The position numbers and the translations under genes are program-made. The notes under the pieces are model-generated. The model saw only the letters and a list, made by a program, of their open reading frames with translations, made no database searches and had not been told where the DNA came from. Source: Deltaproteobacteria bacterium (GTDB lineage: Bacteria; Desulfobacterota; Desulfobacteria; Desulfobacterales; GCA-2748835). From it: 64,000 nt of DNA. The stretch lies in contig PDTL01000021.1 of assembly GCA_002748835.1 (NCBI GenBank), positions 1-64,000 on the forward strand. Reading direction: 5' to 3'. Below, piece after piece: positions 62,077 through 64,000 of the stretch. Numbering within the stretch: the first letter of the stretch is position 1; every line of letters begins with the position of its first letter.

Positions 62077-63148
62077 TCCGGCCTGCCTCTTGATTTTTCA
62101 GGGCCTCGGCCTGATAGTGGGTCACCAACGCGTCAATGATCTCGTCAATCTCTCCTTCCATGACCGCGTCCAGCTTGTAAAGCGTCAGCCCGATCCGGTG
62201 ATCGGTCAGCCGGCCCTGGGGGAAATTGTAAGTACGAATCCGCTCGCTCCGGTCTCCGGAACCGATTTGCCCTTTGCGTTCCTGGGCACGTTTGGCCGCC
62301 TGTTCCTGGATCATGCTGTCCAGAATACGGGCACGCAGCACCTGCATGGCTTTGGCCTTGTTCTTGTGCTGGGATTTCTGATCCTGACAGGTGGCGACAA
62401 TACCGGTGGGAATATGGGTGATGCGAACGGCAGAGTCCGTGGTGTTGACACTCTGCCCGCCCGGTCCGGTGGCCCGGTACACATCAATTTTCAGCTCGGA
62501 TGGATCAATGTGCAGCTCAACATCCTCGGCTTCGGGCAGCACCGCCACCGTCACCGCCGATGTATGCACCCGGCCCTGGGTTTCGGTCGCCGGCACCCGC
62601 TGCACCCGGTGGGTGCCGCTTTCAAACTTGAGAAAACTATAGGCCGCCGCCCCTTCGATCATCAGGATGATCTCCTTGAAACCGCCCGCAGCCGATTCAT
62701 GACTATCCATGATATCGATTTTCCAGCGCCGTTTTTCTGCAAACCGGATGTACATACGGAACAGGTCCCCCACAAACAAGGCTGACTCATCCCCGCCAGT
62801 GCCGGCACGAATCTCGACAATCACGTTTTTATCATCATTGGGGTCCTTGGGAATCAGGAGCTTTTTCAGCCGGAGCGTCAGCGCTTCCATTGCCGCCTCA
62901 AGCCCTTCCATGTCCGCCTGTGCCAATGCCTTCATTTCCGGATCCGGATCTGCAAGCAGCTCGCGGCAGCCGTCCATCTCCTCGCTGAGTCCCCGGTATT
63001 CGCGGTACGCCTCGACAAGCTTGCCCAGCTCGCCGTGCTCTTTGATGTATTGCTGATACCGGCTCTGGTCCTTGACCACCTCCGGATCACTGAGCAGCTG
63101 CTCTAATTTTACAAACCGCACTTCGACTTCTTCAAGTTTACTAAACAT
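62069..63148 (-). CDS. prfA: Peptide chain release factor 1
   Basis: RF1 of 359 residues recognises UAA and UAG. It contains the GGQ motif ([20 protein letters not shown]) and codon-recognition region around [20 protein letters not shown] (PxT type as PAT). GAGGG precedes the ATG. It lies 239 bases after rpmE, with terminators between. Confidence 0.97.
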   Translation of the reverse strand: MFSKLEEVEVRFVKLEQLLSDPEVVKDQSRYQQYIKEHGELGKLVEAYREYRGLSEEMDGCRELLADPDPEMKALAQADMEGLEAAMEALTLRLKKLLIPKDPNDDKNVIVEIRAGTGGDESALFVGDLFRMYIRFAEKRRWKIDIMDSHESAAGGFKEIILMIEGAAAYSFLKFESGTHRVQRVPATETQGRVHTSAVTVAVLPEAEDVELHIDPSELKIDVYRATGPGGQSVNTTDSAVRITHIPTGIVATCQDQKSQHKNKAKAMQVLRARILDSMIQEQAAKRAQERKGQIGSGDRSERIRTYNFPQGRLTDHRIGLTLYKLDAVMEGEIDEIIDALVTHYQAEALKNQEAGRIG

Positions 63149-63212
63149 AATGCCCTCTGTACGCCTTCATACCACAAGACGCAAGGTATCGACACAACCG
63201 TATGCCATAAAA

Positions 63213-63243
63213 AAAGGAACCACGTAATGCATGGGGTTCCTTT
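63213..63243 (-). terminator. Terminator downstream of rpmE (distal)
   Basis: AAAGGAACC (63213-63221) and GGTTCCTTT (63235-63243) pair perfectly; on the minus strand the stem is followed by a run of seven U (63215-63209). It lies about 150 bases past rpmE and 65 before prfA. Confidence 0.8.
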
Positions 63244-63328
63244 GCTTCAGGCACACGCCTGCCCGCTGCCATCGACAACACCCTCAGGCCGCAACAACCC
63301 GCACGTTCCGGTTTTCGCAACCAAAACG

Positions 63329-63355
63329 GCCGATGGAGAACATATATCCATCGGC
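63329..63355 (-). terminator. Terminator directly after rpmE (proximal)
   Basis: GCCGATGGA (63329-63337) and TCCATCGGC (63347-63355) form a 9-bp stem followed on the minus strand by CGTTTT, 32 bases after the rpmE stop. The U tract is short, and a second hairpin follows. Confidence 0.65.
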
Positions 63356-63387
63356 ACGCGGAATGACGAAAAACAGGGGGCCGCTGT

Positions 63388-63615
63388 CTACTTCTTGACG
63401 GCTTTAGCCGCCTCAAACCCCTGATACTTCCGGCGGAAGCGTTCAATACGGCCGGCCGTATCCACCAGTTTCTGCTTACCCGTATAAAAGGGGTGACAGC
63501 TGGAACAGATTTCCACCTTGATGCCTTCTCGGGTCGAACCGACTTCATAGGTTGCACCGCACGCACATACGGCACTTACGTTTTCGTTGTACGCGGGATG
63601 GATACCCTCTTTCAT
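63388..63615 (-). CDS. rpmE: 50S ribosomal protein L31 (zinc-binding type)
   Basis: L31 of 75 residues begins [12 protein letters not shown] and has CACG and [13 protein letters not shown], the four cysteines of the zinc-containing (C+) form, so it can serve as a zinc store. AAGGAG precedes ATG 63615. It lies 40 bases after rho, a common pairing. Confidence 0.97.
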   Translation of the reverse strand: MKEGIHPAYNENVSAVCACGATYEVGSTREGIKVEICSSCHPFYTGKQKLVDTAGRIERFRRKYQGFEAAKAVKK

Positions 63616-63655
63616 GATATCTGACTCCTTCAAACAATTAATCATATTAGAACCG

Positions 63656-64000
63656 TTATGCATTCATCGAATCTAAAAACTCTTTATTATCCTGTGTTCC
63701 ACGCATTTTATCAAGTAAAAAACTCATGCTGTCAACCGGATTCAAGGGCGCAAGGAGTTTTCTCAGGATCCAGATGCGGTTGAGCATCTCCTGGGGAATG
63801 AGCAATTCTTCCTTCCGCGTACCCGATTTATTGATGTCAATGGCCGGGAACAACCGCCGATCCGCCAGCTTGCGGTCGAGCACCAGCTCCATGTTGCCGG
63901 TCCCCTTGAATTCTTCAAAAATCACCTCATCCATCCGACTCCCCGTATCAATGAGGGCCGTTGCAATTATCGTGAGACTGCCGCCGTCCTCGATGTTACG
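63656..64000 (-). CDS. rho: Transcription termination factor Rho, C-terminal part (cut by window end)
   Basis: The frame is open to the window edge and gives the last 114 residues of Rho: [20 protein letters not shown] (Q-loop region), [20 protein letters not shown] (secondary RNA-binding R-loop) and [17 protein letters not shown]. The start and ATP-binding site lie outside the window. Confidence 0.96.
   Translation of the reverse strand, partial: RNIEDGGSLTIIATALIDTGSRMDEVIFEEFKGTGNMELVLDRKLADRRLFPAIDINKSGTRKEELLIPQEMLNRIWILRKLLAPLNPVDSMSFLLDKMRGTQDNKEFLDSMNA

Noticed and set aside
1..64000. tRNA, rRNA, CRISPR arrays and riboswitches
   Set aside because: No tRNA cloverleaf, rRNA segment, spaced repeat array or known riboswitch core was recognised by eye; an Infernal/tRNAscan run would be decisive.

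Overview
The window looks like a chromosomal segment of a Gram-negative anaerobe, most likely a sulfate-reducing Desulfobacterota (Desulfobacteria-type). The main reason is the ahbC-hemB-ahbD cluster, which belongs to the siroheme-dependent haem pathway of sulfate reducers and archaea. An outer-membrane TonB receptor and a LpxL-family acyltransferase support a Gram-negative envelope. The species assignment is an inference; no rRNA or tRNA gene was seen.

Layout. (1) 0.2-8.6 kb, minus strand: a probable operon of a TPR scaffold protein, a degenerate J-domain protein, a GrpE-like factor, an Hsp70 paralogue, a small zinc-ribbon protein, an acyltransferase and a spore-photoproduct-lyase-like radical SAM protein. 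A ClpX-like AAA+ protein is transcribed divergently (8.8-10.6 kb). (2) 10.7-14.2 kb, plus strand: ahbC-hemB-ahbD. (3) 14.2-24.6 kb: a siderophore-type locus with a methyltransferase, a TonB receptor, a PchR-like AraC regulator and a heterodimeric ABC transporter. It is interrupted by a secreted beta-helix protein and by remnants (the 3' end of asd and the 5' end of an LCM-type methyltransferase). (4) 24.7-32.7 kb, minus strand: a nucleotide-sugar operon (galE, manC, ugd, epimerase remnant, rfbA, rfbC, rfbD, tviB-type dehydrogenase), with no rfbB. (5) 32.8-46.1 kb, minus strand: two tandem paralogous minor-pilin/PilY1 operons, each ordered fimT-pilW-pilV-pilX-pilY1-small exported protein. (6) 46.3-47.45 kb: a small island with a frameshifted Rpn-type nuclease remnant and a RelE/HTH toxin-antitoxin pair, bounded by 23-bp direct repeats. 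The right repeat overlaps the end of an NtrC-family regulator gene. (7) 47.4-64 kb, minus strand: a two-component system, then conserved housekeeping genes (purQ, purL, rseP, dxr, cdsA, uppS, frr, pyrH, tsf, rpsB, prmC, prfA, rpmE, rho).

How the genes fit together. The nucleotide-sugar operon would supply UDP-Gal, GDP-Man, UDP-GlcA, dTDP-rhamnose and a UDP-HexNAc uronate for surface polysaccharide, though no glycosyltransferase is present here. The pilin operons would build the priming and tip complexes of type IV pili. The right-hand third is core translation, lipid and isoprenoid metabolism. The least conventional parts are the Hsp70/GrpE/J-like/TPR/ClpX-like module, the duplicated PilY1 operons with their linked small exported proteins, and the repeat-bounded toxin-antitoxin island. 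All calls come from reading the sequence and recalling family motifs; no database search was run.
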